Assembly: GCA_965262665.1 (NCBI GenBank)
Contig: CBDHFR010000002.1
Coordinates: forward strand, 372,001 to 436,000
Length of the DNA: 64,000 bases
Direction of reading: 5' to 3'
Source: CBDBND01 sp965262665
GTDB lineage: Bacteria; Pseudomonadota; Alphaproteobacteria; Rhodospirillales; Rhodospirillaceae
Shown: positions 28,721 through 37,684 of the stretch, one piece after another
Layout of the letters: every line of letters begins with the position of its first letter
Numbering within the stretch: the first letter of the stretch is position 1
Notes under the pieces: model-generated
What the model saw: the letters and a program-made list of their open reading frames with translations, nothing else
Told to the model about the DNA's origin: nothing
The model's database searches: none
Position numbers and translations under genes: made by a program

Positions 28721-30067
28721 ATGACGTTAACGACCAAAATCGATCATCCTTTCGGAGCGGATTACGCCAATTCTGTTGGGACAAGTTCCGGCACACAGGA
28801 TTCTTGGGTAGAGACATTGCGGCAGACCTCGCGGGCCGTTCTTGAATCGCAGGGAATGCCCAATCGCAAAATGGAAGCATGGAAATACACGTCTCTGACC
28901 GAGCTTGCAAAGACGGCATTTATACCCGCTGCTCTTGCCGACGACGTCGACGTTGCATCGATACCCATAACGATTCCGCAAGTGCCCGGCGCGCAGCGTT
29001 TTGTTTGTGTCAACGGAATCTTCAGGGCAGATTTATCAGATGATGTAGCTGAAATAGAACAGGGTTGTGTGGTTCAGTCATTGGCTCACGTGTTCGCCCA
29101 ACCGTCTTCAAGTCTAAAAAAGAGCATTGGAACCGTTTCTCACCCGGAATGTTCTCCGGTAACGACTCTCAATACGAGTTTTGTCGAGGATGGGTTATCG
29201 ATTGACGTCAAAGACGGTGTGGTAGTCGAAAACCCAATTCATATCATTTCAATCGGCGCCTCAGGCGCGCATCCGGGATCTTTTCACCCCCGCAATGTCA
29301 TTAGGCTCGCGCCAGCATCCCAGGCGACAGTGATAGAGACTCATACCGGCCTGCCGGGCCAGCCCTATCTCACGAACCCCGTTACGGAAGTCGTCATTGA
29401 GCCGGATGCCCGCCTCAACCATTTCATTATTGCCAGCGATGATAGTCATGGTTCGCACCTCGGCCGAAATGACGTCAGGGTCAACCGCCGCGGACACTAT
29501 GATTCATTTGTATTGTCCATGGGCGGTGCGCTCACCAGAAGAGAGATCCGTGTCGAACTAAAAGAGCAAGATGCACAAGCTAAAGTCGATGGTGCGTACG
29601 GTGTTCATGGCGCGCAACACAGCGACATTTATTCTGAAATCTATCATTTGGCACCCGGAACAGTATCGCGACAAACAATCAAAGGTGTGCTGGCTGGGAC
29701 CTCACAAGGCATATTTCAAGGTCGCATTCATGTTGCGCGAGAAGCCCAAGGCACGGATGGCCGGCAACTGCACAAGGCGCTTTTGCTTAATCCCGGCCCC
29801 GAAGTCGATTGCAAACCAGAGCTTGAGATTTTTGCCGACGACGTTCAGTGCGCCCATGGTGCCGCGACCGGGGAATTGGATACCGATCATATTTTTTATC
29901 TTATGAGCCGGGGTATTGACGAGCAAACGGCCCGTGCGCTCCTGATCGAAGGTTTCCTCGACGATGTGGTGCTCAATATAACGCACCCTGACTCTCAACG
30001 ATTGATCCTTGATACAGTGAAAAGTTGGCTTGCAGCACATGCGCAGCATACGGGAGCGAGCGCATGA
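28721..30067 (+). CDS. sufD: Fe-S cluster assembly protein SufD
   Basis: The 448-residue beta-helix paralogue of SufB has the N-terminal helical part KMEAWKYTSLTELAK and the core segments HNVIRLAPASQATVIETH-like (actual PRNVIRLAPASQATVIETHT). The C-terminal SufBD segment is ELEIFADDVQCAHGAATGEL, DHIFYLMSRGIDEQTARALL. It completes the SufBC2D complex. The TGA overlaps the sufS start as ATGA, indicating translational coupling. Confidence 0.95.
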   Translation: MTLTTKIDHPFGADYANSVGTSSGTQDSWVETLRQTSRAVLESQGMPNRKMEAWKYTSLTELAKTAFIPAALADDVDVASIPITIPQVPGAQRFVCVNGIFRADLSDDVAEIEQGCVVQSLAHVFAQPSSSLKKSIGTVSHPECSPVTTLNTSFVEDGLSIDVKDGVVVENPIHIISIGASGAHPGSFHPRNVIRLAPASQATVIETHTGLPGQPYLTNPVTEVVIEPDARLNHFIIASDDSHGSHLGRNDVRVNRRGHYDSFVLSMGGALTRREIRVELKEQDAQAKVDGAYGVHGAQHSDIYSEIYHLAPGTVSRQTIKGVLAGTSQGIFQGRIHVAREAQGTDGRQLHKALLLNPGPEVDCKPELEIFADDVQCAHGAATGELDTDHIFYLMSRGIDEQTARALLIEGFLDDVVLNITHPDSQRLILDTVKSWLAAHAQHTGASA

Positions 30068-31323
30068 TGAACTCGTCGGTTCAGGAATCGCAGTTTTCTG
30101 CATTTAGGGAATTTGACGTAGCCGCTGTCAGAGCAGATTTTCCCATTCTGTCTCGAACGGTTCACGACAAACCGTTGATCTATTTAGACAGCGCCGCATC
30201 GGCACAAAAACCTCGGCCCGTTATTGAAGCGATCGGGCACCAATATTCCCATGAGTACGCCAACGTACATCGCGGTGCTTATTGGCTGAGTGAGGTGCTC
30301 ACGTCGAAATATGAAGCCGCCAGAGAAACCGTCCGGGCTTTTATCAATGCGCGTTCTGACCGGGAGATCGTCTTTACGAAAGGTGCGACCGAAGCGATCA
30401 ATCTAGTCGCGGCAACCTATGGCAGGCGCTTTACGGAAGACGATCAAATCGTCATTACAGCCTTGGAGCATCATTCGAATATTGTTCCTTGGCAACTCTT
30501 GCGTGATCAAACCGGTGTTGAGATTATTGTTGTGCCGATTACAGAAGATGGGGATGTTCCCATCGATTCAATCGAACGTACAGTCACTGAAAAGACAAAA
30601 TTGGTTGCCGTGGCCCATATATCCAACGTCTTGGGCACCATTCTTCCCATAAAGGACATCGCCCACATCACCCACGCTGTTGGTGCGAAAATTCTTATCG
30701 ATGGCTGCCAAGGAATTGTGCACGAACGTGTCGATGTCCAAAATCTAGATTGTGACTTTTACGCCTTTTCTGGCCATAAACTCTATGGCCCCAACGGGAT
30801 TGGCGTGCTCTACGGAAAAGAGGATCTACTAGACAGCATGCCACCTTATCAGGGCGGTGGAGAAATGATCAGTTCGGTGACATTTGAGCGCTCGGAATGG
30901 GCTGAACTGCCGGCCAAGTTTGAGGCCGGTACCCCCCCCATCGTACCCGCTCTTGGACTCGGAAAAGCAATCGAGTATGTGACCTCCTTTGATCACACCG
31001 ATATCGCCCAGCATGAGGACGAGCTGATGCGATATTGCATGGATCGCCTGCAGGCTTTGAACAGCGTTTGTTTAGTCGGAACTGCACCCAACAAGACCGC
31101 GGCGATCTCTTTCGTTGTTGACGGGGCTCATCCCCATGACCTGGCAACCATATTGGATCGGGCAGGTGTTTGCGTTCGTGCCGGGCACCATTGTGCGCAA
31201 CCGCTTATGGACAGCCTTGGGTTGACGGCAACCGTGCGCACTTCAATTGGTATGTACAATACAAAAGAAGACGTTGATGGCCTGATAGACGCACTCGAAA
31301 AAGCCCGGGAGATCTTGTGCTGA
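30064..31323 (+). CDS. sufS: Cysteine desulfurase SufS
   Basis: The 419-residue PLP enzyme takes sulfur from cysteine and passes it on as a persulfide. The PLP lysine is K239 in FSGHKLYGPNG, and the active-site Cys is C377 in RAGHHCAQP. IYLDSAASAQKP near the N-terminus and THAVGAKILIDGCQG fit group II (SufS-type) desulfurases. The start overlaps the sufD stop. Its own TGA overlaps the next ATG (TGATG). With sufU adjacent, the likely sulfur acceptor is the SufU-type partner rather than SufE. Confidence 0.95.
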   Translation: MMNSSVQESQFSAFREFDVAAVRADFPILSRTVHDKPLIYLDSAASAQKPRPVIEAIGHQYSHEYANVHRGAYWLSEVLTSKYEAARETVRAFINARSDREIVFTKGATEAINLVAATYGRRFTEDDQIVITALEHHSNIVPWQLLRDQTGVEIIVVPITEDGDVPIDSIERTVTEKTKLVAVAHISNVLGTILPIKDIAHITHAVGAKILIDGCQGIVHERVDVQNLDCDFYAFSGHKLYGPNGIGVLYGKEDLLDSMPPYQGGGEMISSVTFERSEWAELPAKFEAGTPPIVPALGLGKAIEYVTSFDHTDIAQHEDELMRYCMDRLQALNSVCLVGTAPNKTAAISFVVDGAHPHDLATILDRAGVCVRAGHHCAQPLMDSLGLTATVRTSIGMYNTKEDVDGLIDALEKAREILC

Positions 31324-31850
31324 TGCAGACTACCACGGAAGATCAGGATGTAATTTCCCTTTACCAGGAAATCATCCTGGACCATGGGAAGTCGCCGAGG
31401 AATGCAGGTGTGCTCGAACAGCACAGCTGTAAAAGTGAGGGCCGCAACCCGTTGTGTGGAGACCGAGTGACAGTCACTGCGATTGTTGATGGTGAAAGGA
31501 TTTCTGACCTCAAATGTGATGGTAAAGGGTGCGCTATTTCCATCGCATCAGCGTCAATGATGACAGAAGCTGTCAAAGGTTTGACCAAATCTGAGGCAAC
31601 TGAACTTTTTGAAGCGGTTCACCACTTGTGTACCGACGAAAAATCACCAGATGCAACATTGGAAGAGGTGGGCGAAGAAATGGCAGAACGATTGAGCCGG
31701 CTGGTTGCGCTGTCCGGAGTGCGACGATTTCCGGTTCGGGTAAAATGCGCCACTTTGCCCTGGCATGCGCTCAAAGCCTGTCTTGCAGGCGGATACCGCC
31801 GCGACAACGGAAAACTGAGCACGCTAAGGGAAGGTAGGAGAGAAAGTTGA
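31323..31850 (+). CDS. sufU: SufU/NifU-like sulfur transfer protein
   Basis: The 175-residue protein is related to IscU/NifU-N. It reads YQEIILDHGKSPRNAGVLEQ, then NPLCGDRVTV, LKCDGKGCAISIASASMMTE and, later, RVKCATLPWHALKACL. Conserved cysteines (C in NPLCGD, GKGC and VKCATLPW) are all present, as is the insertion before the last motif that marks the SufU subfamily, which accepts sulfur from SufS. A C-terminal tail of about 20 residues is less conserved. TGATG overlaps join it to the genes on both sides. Confidence 0.85.
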   Translation: MQTTTEDQDVISLYQEIILDHGKSPRNAGVLEQHSCKSEGRNPLCGDRVTVTAIVDGERISDLKCDGKGCAISIASASMMTEAVKGLTKSEATELFEAVHHLCTDEKSPDATLEEVGEEMAERLSRLVALSGVRRFPVRVKCATLPWHALKACLAGGYRRDNGKLSTLREGRRES

Positions 31851-32251
31851 TGATGCCTCCATATTCAATGCCGGCCATGGAAGCCGATCCTCCAGAAGAG
31901 GGGGAGGTGGTTAAACGTGGTTCGCCTCTTCCCGAGGGCACGGACGATACAGCGAGCGAAACCGCCGTGGTGGAAGCGCTTAGAAGCGTTTTTGACCCCG
32001 AGATCCCTGTTAATATCTATGATCTGGGGCTCATTTATGATGTTCAACTCGAAGAAAAAGGGAACATCGATATACTCATGACGCTGACAGCTCCGGCCTG
32101 TCCTGTTGCTGGTACGTTGCCGGGCGAAGCCGCCGAAAGCGTAGCCGCGGTTAAGGGTGCCGGAGAAGTTTCGGTTACAATTACATGGGATCCGCCTTGG
32201 ACGCCGGAACATATGTCTGAAGTCGCCCGCGTTGCCCTTGATATGTTTTAG
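31850..32251 (+). CDS. sufT: SufT, MIP18/DUF59-family Fe-S maturation protein
   Basis: The 133-residue protein contains a DUF59 domain in the C-terminal ~95 residues: ALRSVFDPEIPVNIYDLGLI, LTLTAPACPVAG-like segment MTLTAPACPVAGTLPGE, and ITWDPPWTPEHMSE. The Cys in PACP is typical. SufT assists Fe-S protein maturation. The first 40 residues are acidic and probably disordered. The start ATG at 31850 overlaps the sufU TGA. The earlier TTG is less likely. Confidence 0.85.
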   Translation: MMPPYSMPAMEADPPEEGEVVKRGSPLPEGTDDTASETAVVEALRSVFDPEIPVNIYDLGLIYDVQLEEKGNIDILMTLTAPACPVAGTLPGEAAESVAAVKGAGEVSVTITWDPPWTPEHMSEVARVALDMF

Positions 32252-32285
32252 GAAGGACTGACCATCTCTTGATGGGAGACCGTGA

Positions 32286-32660
32286 ATGAAGAAAATTGAA
32301 CGACCAGAACCAATTACCGTTAGTGATGCTGCTGCGGCACGTGCCCGCAAGCTCATCGAACAGGCTGACCACCCTGTTCTTGGTATACGAGTCGGAATTG
32401 ATACAAAAGGATGCTCAGGGTTTGCGTATAGAGTCGAATACGCAGAGGAACAGCGAAAATATGAAGATGTAGTCGAGCACAACGGTATCCGTTTTTATGT
32501 CGACCCTATGGCGGTAATGTATCTCTTAGGGTCCGAGCTGGACTACGAAGAAAGCAAAATGGTAAGCGGATTCGTTTTTACAAATCCTAACGAAACTGGA
32601 CGATGTGGTTGCGGGGAAAGCTTCTCTGCTGCACCAAATCCCATGAACAGCACGAACTAA
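32286..32660 (+). CDS. sufA: A-type Fe-S carrier SufA
   Basis: The 124-residue A-type carrier (SufA/IscA/ErpA family) delivers clusters to target proteins. The three cluster-ligand Cys are in DTKGCSGFAY and GRCGCGESF. It is the last gene of the suf operon, 34 bp after sufT, with GGGAGACCGTGA as the ribosome-binding region. A weak stem (CTTGAG...CTCAAG near 32675-32693) lies after the stop, where the convergent response regulator ends; it may terminate one or both. Confidence 0.9.
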   Translation: MKKIERPEPITVSDAAAARARKLIEQADHPVLGIRVGIDTKGCSGFAYRVEYAEEQRKYEDVVEHNGIRFYVDPMAVMYLLGSELDYEESKMVSGFVFTNPNETGRCGCGESFSAAPNPMNSTN

Positions 32661-32688
32661 AAACTGAATCGTCCTTGAGCAATATCTC

Positions 32689-33105
32689 TCAAGACAAGGG
32701 CAATCGTTTTTCTACTTCAGCTAACAATTTGACTGGATGTACTGGTTTTTGTAAGAGGCTGATTCGTCCCATCTGAAATTCAGGATCATCCTGGACCAAA
32801 CCCGCGACCAATTCCGGTTGCCCAGTAACCAAGATTGTGGGAATGAGCTGATCCAGCACTTCAATCGCTTGTCGTAATTCCAAGCCACCCATCCCGGGCA
32901 TCATGATATCGACGATGGCTAGATCAATTTTTTCTTTCTCCAAGAGATCAAGCGCGACTTCCCCGTCTGCCGCCTCTACAACAGTGTATCCCCGTCGTTG
33001 CAACACATGGCTAAACGACTCTCTGACAAGAGTGTTGTCATCTTCGATCAATACTGTGCCGAGCAATTGAGTTGACCTTTGTCGCCGCTCACCATTGAGT
33101 ACCAA
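32689..33105 (-). CDS. Single-domain response regulator
   Basis: The 138-residue protein is a receiver domain only. The acidic pocket and phosphorylation Asp appear as LIEDDN and AIVDIMMPGMGG, the conserved Thr/Ser in ILVTGQPE and the Lys in LLQKPVHP. There is no output domain, as in CheY or Spo0F-type phosphorelay proteins. No histidine kinase is in the window, so the partner is unknown. The first 15 residues are not conserved, and the real start may be further in. Confidence 0.85.
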   Translation of the reverse strand: MVLNGERRQRSTQLLGTVLIEDDNTLVRESFSHVLQRRGYTVVEAADGEVALDLLEKEKIDLAIVDIMMPGMGGLELRQAIEVLDQLIPTILVTGQPELVAGLVQDDPEFQMGRISLLQKPVHPVKLLAEVEKRLPLS

Positions 33106-33264
33106 TAATAGACTGATCCGTTCACGCCAGCATCCCTTAGAGTGTCTTGACGTGTATTTGCACAGTCAAGATTAATGGCCGAAACACAGGCAAACGGGGT
33201 CAAACGACCAAGTATTAAGGCGAGCGTTGCAATCTGCGGTTAATTGGCGCACCTATAGAGTTCT

Positions 33265-33468
33265 ATGGAAACAATTCTCATAGTTTTATTGGCGCTTTCT
33301 CTCCTAGCAGTGCTGGGCGTGCTCATCACGGGACTATTCGCTTTCGTTAAGGGCGGGGATTTTCACAAGAAGCATGGAAATCGTGTAATGCAGCTTAGGG
33401 TGACAGCACAGGCAGTTGCCATCTTTTTGGTACTGTTGTTGGTGCTGGTCAGGACGGCGAGCGATTAA
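33265..33468 (+). CDS. Twin-transmembrane HIG1-type protein
   Basis: The 67-residue membrane protein has two hydrophobic segments (about residues 3-28 and 46-63). Between them is a loop with the HIG1 pattern GGDFHKKHGNRVMQLRVTAQ. The family is common in alphaproteobacteria and related to mitochondrial hypoxia-induced proteins that associate with respiratory complexes. Gene name and exact role are not clear. The gene stands alone between two minus-strand genes. Confidence 0.7.
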   Translation: METILIVLLALSLLAVLGVLITGLFAFVKGGDFHKKHGNRVMQLRVTAQAVAIFLVLLLVLVRTASD

Positions 33469-33489
33469 CTCGGTTAGGCGAGTGCCATA

Positions 33490-34320
33490 CTAAGTAAGAC
33501 CAAGCATTCTGACAGCAGTCAGAAGTAAGAATGCTGCGAATAAAAGCCTTAGCGTTTTTGCGGACAATGTGTGCGTAAGCCAACTGCCCAATGGAGCAGT
33601 GAACACGGACGTCACCGTTATCAGCACAAATCCGATAACGTTTATATAGCCTAGAGACCCGACAGGCCGCGTTGGCTCGTCCCATCCTCCAATCATAAAA
33701 CCAGTCGCTGCCGGCACAGCAATCACAAGGCCAAATCCCGCAGACGTCGCTATGGCCTGATGCATCGGATACGACAAAGCGTTCAGGAAGGGGACGGTTA
33801 AAGTGCCGCCGCCTATTCCCATCATAGAAGAAAATGCACCGATCATTCCTGGGACAGGGGCGATTGTGTGCCGGTATATACTGTCTGGCCGCACTTGATG
33901 TGGGTCATCAACGCGACGCCGTATTAAGAGGTCTAAGGCGACGATCAACGCCACACTACCGAATATTTTTGTCAATGCGGTTCCGGCAAGGGCTGTGTTC
34001 GCCAGCCACGTCCCGACGAACACACCGACCAGGAGCCAGGGTAGCCAGATTCGAAAAAGCGTCCAGTCCACAGCTCGCCTACGGTTATGGGCGGCAACCG
34101 ACGCGACAGCCGTTGGAATGATCGTGGCCAAGGAGGTGCCGACAGCCATATGCATGCTGACGCTTTGATCAATTTCTAAAATGTCGAACACTGAATAAAG
34201 AATCGGAACAATGATAATACCTCCACCGACTCCCAGAAGTCCGGCGATAACGCCCGCGGCTGCGCCTGTCGCGAGGAGAGCTAAAGCGAAAGTGAGAAGA
34301 TACGGAATCGATTCAGTCAA
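33490..34320 (-). CDS. TauE/SafE-family membrane permease
   Basis: The 276-residue protein has about eight membrane segments and the repeated family motif GLLGVGGGIIIVPIL (near residue 28) and MMGIGGGTLTVPFLNAL (near residue 165). Members export sulfite, sulfoacetate or other organic anions. The substrate here is unknown. It lies 15 bp after the 34336-35190 gene on the same strand, so the pair may be co-transcribed. The gene is intact. Confidence 0.85.
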   Translation of the reverse strand: MTESIPYLLTFALALLATGAAAGVIAGLLGVGGGIIIVPILYSVFDILEIDQSVSMHMAVGTSLATIIPTAVASVAAHNRRRAVDWTLFRIWLPWLLVGVFVGTWLANTALAGTALTKIFGSVALIVALDLLIRRRVDDPHQVRPDSIYRHTIAPVPGMIGAFSSMMGIGGGTLTVPFLNALSYPMHQAIATSAGFGLVIAVPAATGFMIGGWDEPTRPVGSLGYINVIGFVLITVTSVFTAPLGSWLTHTLSAKTLRLLFAAFLLLTAVRMLGLT

Positions 34321-34335
34321 TGACTGCGCCGTTTG

Positions 34336-35190
34336 TTAGGTAAATGACGGCCGTTCGGGCCGGTATGTCACCTTGTAGGCTTTTTCGAAGCCGGTAATTT
34401 GCTGCATAAGATCTCTTTTACGGCTACGTGCGGCAGCGATTTGCGATGGTGTAATTGTCGAAGAACTGATGGAATTATCTTCAACCATAAACTGAACGCG
34501 TTCCAGAAACGCGGTCAAAGTTAATGCTTCCAAAACATCTGCTGTAAAACCCAAAAAGAAACTCAGTCGCACCGGTTTTTTAGGTGTCGGGTGGTATGCG
34601 GAAACCGCAAAAGACCCTGTTTTTCCACCCTTTCTTTCAAGAACAGCAGCCCGGTGGTATGCCGAAAAGGGAGTGAAAACATAAGCTGTTTGACTGTCGT
34701 GTTCGACGACAAGGTCTTCTAACGCGCCCACAATATTACTGGACGCTCCCATAATAATAGAGTCATTCACATCGCCTCCGGCAGCGAGGCTTTCTATTTC
34801 TTGAATGACGTCTATAATTTCTTCACCCGTGGAAAAGACGGTTTCTCCCTCTAGATGCATCGAAACCCAGTTATCCGGATTATAGTCAGCCTCATAGGTT
34901 GAAACGCGTCGGGTCCAAAGACCTTCCCAATCCATGCCAGCAGCATCATGAACCATACCCGGTTCACGCCGGAATTGATCTATAACTAAGCCAGTCAGTC
35001 GTAACGTTGATGACATGTTTTGGCCGCGAATAATGCAGGTGTAGGTCGTATCAGCTAATTTAAGGGGGACCACAATACGATTGGATCGAATTTTCAAAAT
35101 GGGTTCATCCGACTCGTCTTCGCCGAGCTCGATAAAACGATGAACAGTCGATTTCTCTCGGAAAAGAGTAAGATTACCGATTTCAGACAT
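34336..35190 (-). CDS. Hypothetical protein of ~285 residues
   Basis: A soluble protein without signal peptide or membrane segments. It contains LKIRSNRIVVPLKLADTTYT, a Trp/Tyr-rich middle (TYEADYNPDNWVSMHLEGET) and a C-terminal helical region rich in Arg and Lys (AAARSRKRDLMQQITGFEKA). No family recognised and no catalytic motif. Codon use and an uninterrupted frame support a real gene. It is directly upstream of the TauE/SafE permease. Confidence 0.65.
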   Translation of the reverse strand: MSEIGNLTLFREKSTVHRFIELGEDESDEPILKIRSNRIVVPLKLADTTYTCIIRGQNMSSTLRLTGLVIDQFRREPGMVHDAAGMDWEGLWTRRVSTYEADYNPDNWVSMHLEGETVFSTGEEIIDVIQEIESLAAGGDVNDSIIMGASSNIVGALEDLVVEHDSQTAYVFTPFSAYHRAAVLERKGGKTGSFAVSAYHPTPKKPVRLSFFLGFTADVLEALTLTAFLERVQFMVEDNSISSSTITPSQIAAARSRKRDLMQQITGFEKAYKVTYRPERPSFT

Positions 35191-35391
35191 CGTAAATTAT
35201 GAAACGTTCGGTGAAGAAAAGATGATGTGGAATCAGGCGTAACGACGGGGAATCCACGCGGCACTCTAATTGCCGCAAGGCAAAACGACAAGCGCTGTGT
35301 TTAAAGTTTTCTACCGCCATATCACTTGCCCCAGTCTAGAATTCTATTGTTTTACAATGAGTTAAAATCCGTTGAGGGCAATCTCCTGGAC

Positions 35392-36288
35392 CTACTCGGC
35401 GCTCATTCTTTGGTAATTCAATTCAGACCTTGACTCTAAACAGAACCCAGACAACAGGTCTAAGAATTGACGTACATCAGATTTCAGTTTGGCAAATCCG
35501 GGCCGCCTGCCAAGAGAACTTTCGTCCATGTATAGAGAGCGGTTAAGTTCTATCTGTATTGCATGAACCCCAGTTGTCGGATCACCATAGTTATGCGTTG
35601 TAAATCCGCCAGCGTAGGGGTTATTGCGAACCACCGAATATCCTAAACTGCCAAATATACGTTCCGTTTCCTCTGTTACGGATAACGCACAAGAAAGCCC
35701 GTTACGGTCACCAAGAACAATGTCCACGCTCTGTTCCGGTACCCGATTGCCCGAAGGCAACCCGACCGATGGCATTGAGTGACAATCCAACAATATACAA
35801 AAACTGAATTGATCTCTCGCTCGGTTGACAAGGCGTCTTAATGTCTGATGATACGGTTTATATAGACGATCAATTCTACCTTCGGCCTCCTCAAGCGTCA
35901 GTTTCCGTGCATAAATTTCTTTCTGGTTGGCCACAATTCTCGCAATTGTCCCTAGGCCGGCAATGACTCGTGCAGAAGACGTATTGCAGTATTCAGGTAA
36001 TGAATCAGAAAACATTGCCGGATCGAGCTCGTATGGTTCTCTGTTTAGATCCAAATACGCCCGCGCATAGATGGCGCGAAGTAATGGTGCACCAATGCCA
36101 ATGGCTGTTGAGAACAGATCATCAATGTAACAGTCTTCGGATCTTCGCAATGCGACTTTACTAAGAAGAGACGCGTCTATCAAATCTCTCGGATAGTGGT
36201 TACCGGAGTGAGGGGATGCAATTACCAGCGGAGTGGCTAAGATGTCGGGGTCCAAGACCTCAATGGGCTCGACTAAGTCGTAAATCAT
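35392..36288 (-). CDS. N-formylglutamate amidohydrolase-family protein
   Basis: The 298-residue hydrolase has the family pattern LVIASPHSGNHYP near the N-terminus (metal-binding His), EDCYIDDLFS, ARAYLDLNREPYELDPAMF and LLDCHSMPS (second metal site), ending with HAIQIELNRSLYMDE. Related enzymes release formate from N-formylglutamate in histidine degradation, or hydrolyse similar amides. No hut genes are nearby. The start at 36288 (MIYDLVEPIE) is preferred; the frame is open to 36321. Confidence 0.85.
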   Translation of the reverse strand: MIYDLVEPIEVLDPDILATPLVIASPHSGNHYPRDLIDASLLSKVALRRSEDCYIDDLFSTAIGIGAPLLRAIYARAYLDLNREPYELDPAMFSDSLPEYCNTSSARVIAGLGTIARIVANQKEIYARKLTLEEAEGRIDRLYKPYHQTLRRLVNRARDQFSFCILLDCHSMPSVGLPSGNRVPEQSVDIVLGDRNGLSCALSVTEETERIFGSLGYSVVRNNPYAGGFTTHNYGDPTTGVHAIQIELNRSLYMDESSLGRRPGFAKLKSDVRQFLDLLSGFCLESRSELNYQRMSAE

Positions 36289-36480
36289 GCTCACCCGTTT
36301 ATTTCCCGCAAACCCAAACAACCCGAATTATGCCGCATACCCACAGCGAACCTGCCTTTCAGCATACCCTATCCGCACCATTTCGAAATACTTGCATTAG
36401 CAGATTTGTCCACCTACAAGGGCTTCTTTCCAGCCCCTCGCAGTATTGGGGCTCTGCCACAACCGGATCAGTCCGGTAAG

Positions 36481-36556
36481 GGGCGCGTAGCTCAGGCGGG
36501 AGAGCGCCACGTTGACATCGTGGAGGTCACAGGTTCGATCCCTGTCGCGCCCACCA
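36481..36556 (+). tRNA. tRNA-Val (anticodon GAC)
   Basis: The 76-nt cloverleaf has acceptor stem GGGCGCG/CGCGCCC, D-arm region GCTCAGGCGGGAGAGC, anticodon arm CCACG-TTGACAT-CGTGG with anticodon GAC, T-arm ACAGG-TTCGATC-CCTGT and an encoded CCA end. GAC reads GUC and GUU valine codons. No attachment-site duplication or integrase is found beside it. Confidence 0.97.
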
Positions 36557-36638
36557 TTTATTTGGTGATGCCACCCACCGCAGATTACGAACGGTCATCT
36601 CCATAAAATAACCGATATTTGCACGCTGGAGATACGAG

Positions 36639-37676
36639 ATGAGCAATAGACAGTGGCGTCTGGCTCGCCATCCCGAACCGGAAGAGATAATCGGTTTTGA
36701 ACATTTCGAACTTACTCAAGAGCGGATTCCCGAACCACAGCGCGACGAGTTTGTTCTCAAGACATTGGCTTTGGGGACTTCACCGGCACAAAGATCCTAT
36801 ATCTCGAAGAGTTTGAGCATGCATGAAAAGATCGCAGTGGGCGACATCATGCGTGGCCGCGGTGTCGGCGTCGTGACCGCGTCGCGACATTCCGACTACA
36901 CCGAAGTCGAAATCGTCGTCGCTTCAACGGGTTGGCATGAATACTCGGTTCAACATCCTGAAAAAGAAAATCCCAATGTCCTGAGTGTTAGAAAAGTGGC
37001 AAACCCCGTCAAACCACTCACTACAGCTCTCGGCACTCTGGGCAGCGCCGGTGTGACAGCCTATTTTGGATTGCTTGACGCCGGACAAGCCAAAGCTGGA
37101 GATGCTGTTGTCGTATCTGCAGCGGCCGGTGGTATTGGCTCCGTCGTGGGACAGATCGCAAGAATAAAAGGTTGCTGTGTCATTGGCATCGCCGGCGGCT
37201 CGGAAAAATGCAAATGGCTCATCAATGACCTTAATTTTGACGACACGATTGACTATTAAAATGAAAGTGTCTTTGAGCGATTGGACGCGCTTTGTTCCAA
37301 TGGTGTAGATGTATTTTTTGATAACGTCGGCGGTGACGTACTCAATACGGTCCTCACACGCATATCACTTCATGCCAGAGTGGTGATTTGTGGGTATATT
37401 TCCACGGATTACAGCACCAAGACTGATGTGGGTCCTACGAACTATAAGAATCTGGTGAGAAAGCGGGCAAGGATGGAGGGGTTCTTCATTTTTGATTACC
37501 GGCATCGGTTTGATGAAGCCGAGTCCGAATTACACGATTGGTATGAATCCGGCCAATTGTTGAATTCTGAAGATGTGGACGAAGGGTTTGAACGCATGCC
37601 ATTGACACTGCAAAGTTTATTTACAGGTAAGAACAAGGGCATAAAACTTTACCGGGTTGCGCCCGACCCATCCTAG
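36639..37676 (+). pseudogene. NADP-dependent MDR-family oxidoreductase (CurA/PTGR-like) with in-frame TAA
   Basis: The gene encodes a zinc-free medium-chain reductase of the CurA/leukotriene B4 dehydrogenase type: LALGTSPAQRSYI, nucleotide-binding VVVSAAAGGIGSVVGQIARI, then GVDVFFDNVGGDVLN and a C-terminal region ending LYRVAPDPS. A TAA at 37257-37259 interrupts an otherwise continuous frame in DDTIDY*NESVFERL. The family consensus at this place is Lys, so AAA to TAA is the likely change. Members reduce alkenal/one double bonds. Truncation removes half of the catalytic and cofactor domains, so the product is probably inactive. Confidence 0.85.
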
Positions 37677-37684
37677 TTTCGTGA

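Noticed and set aside
36481..36556. tRNA-Val as an integration site
   Set aside because: No duplicated 3' end and no integrase gene was found within reach. The adjacent genes look like ordinary chromosomal genes.
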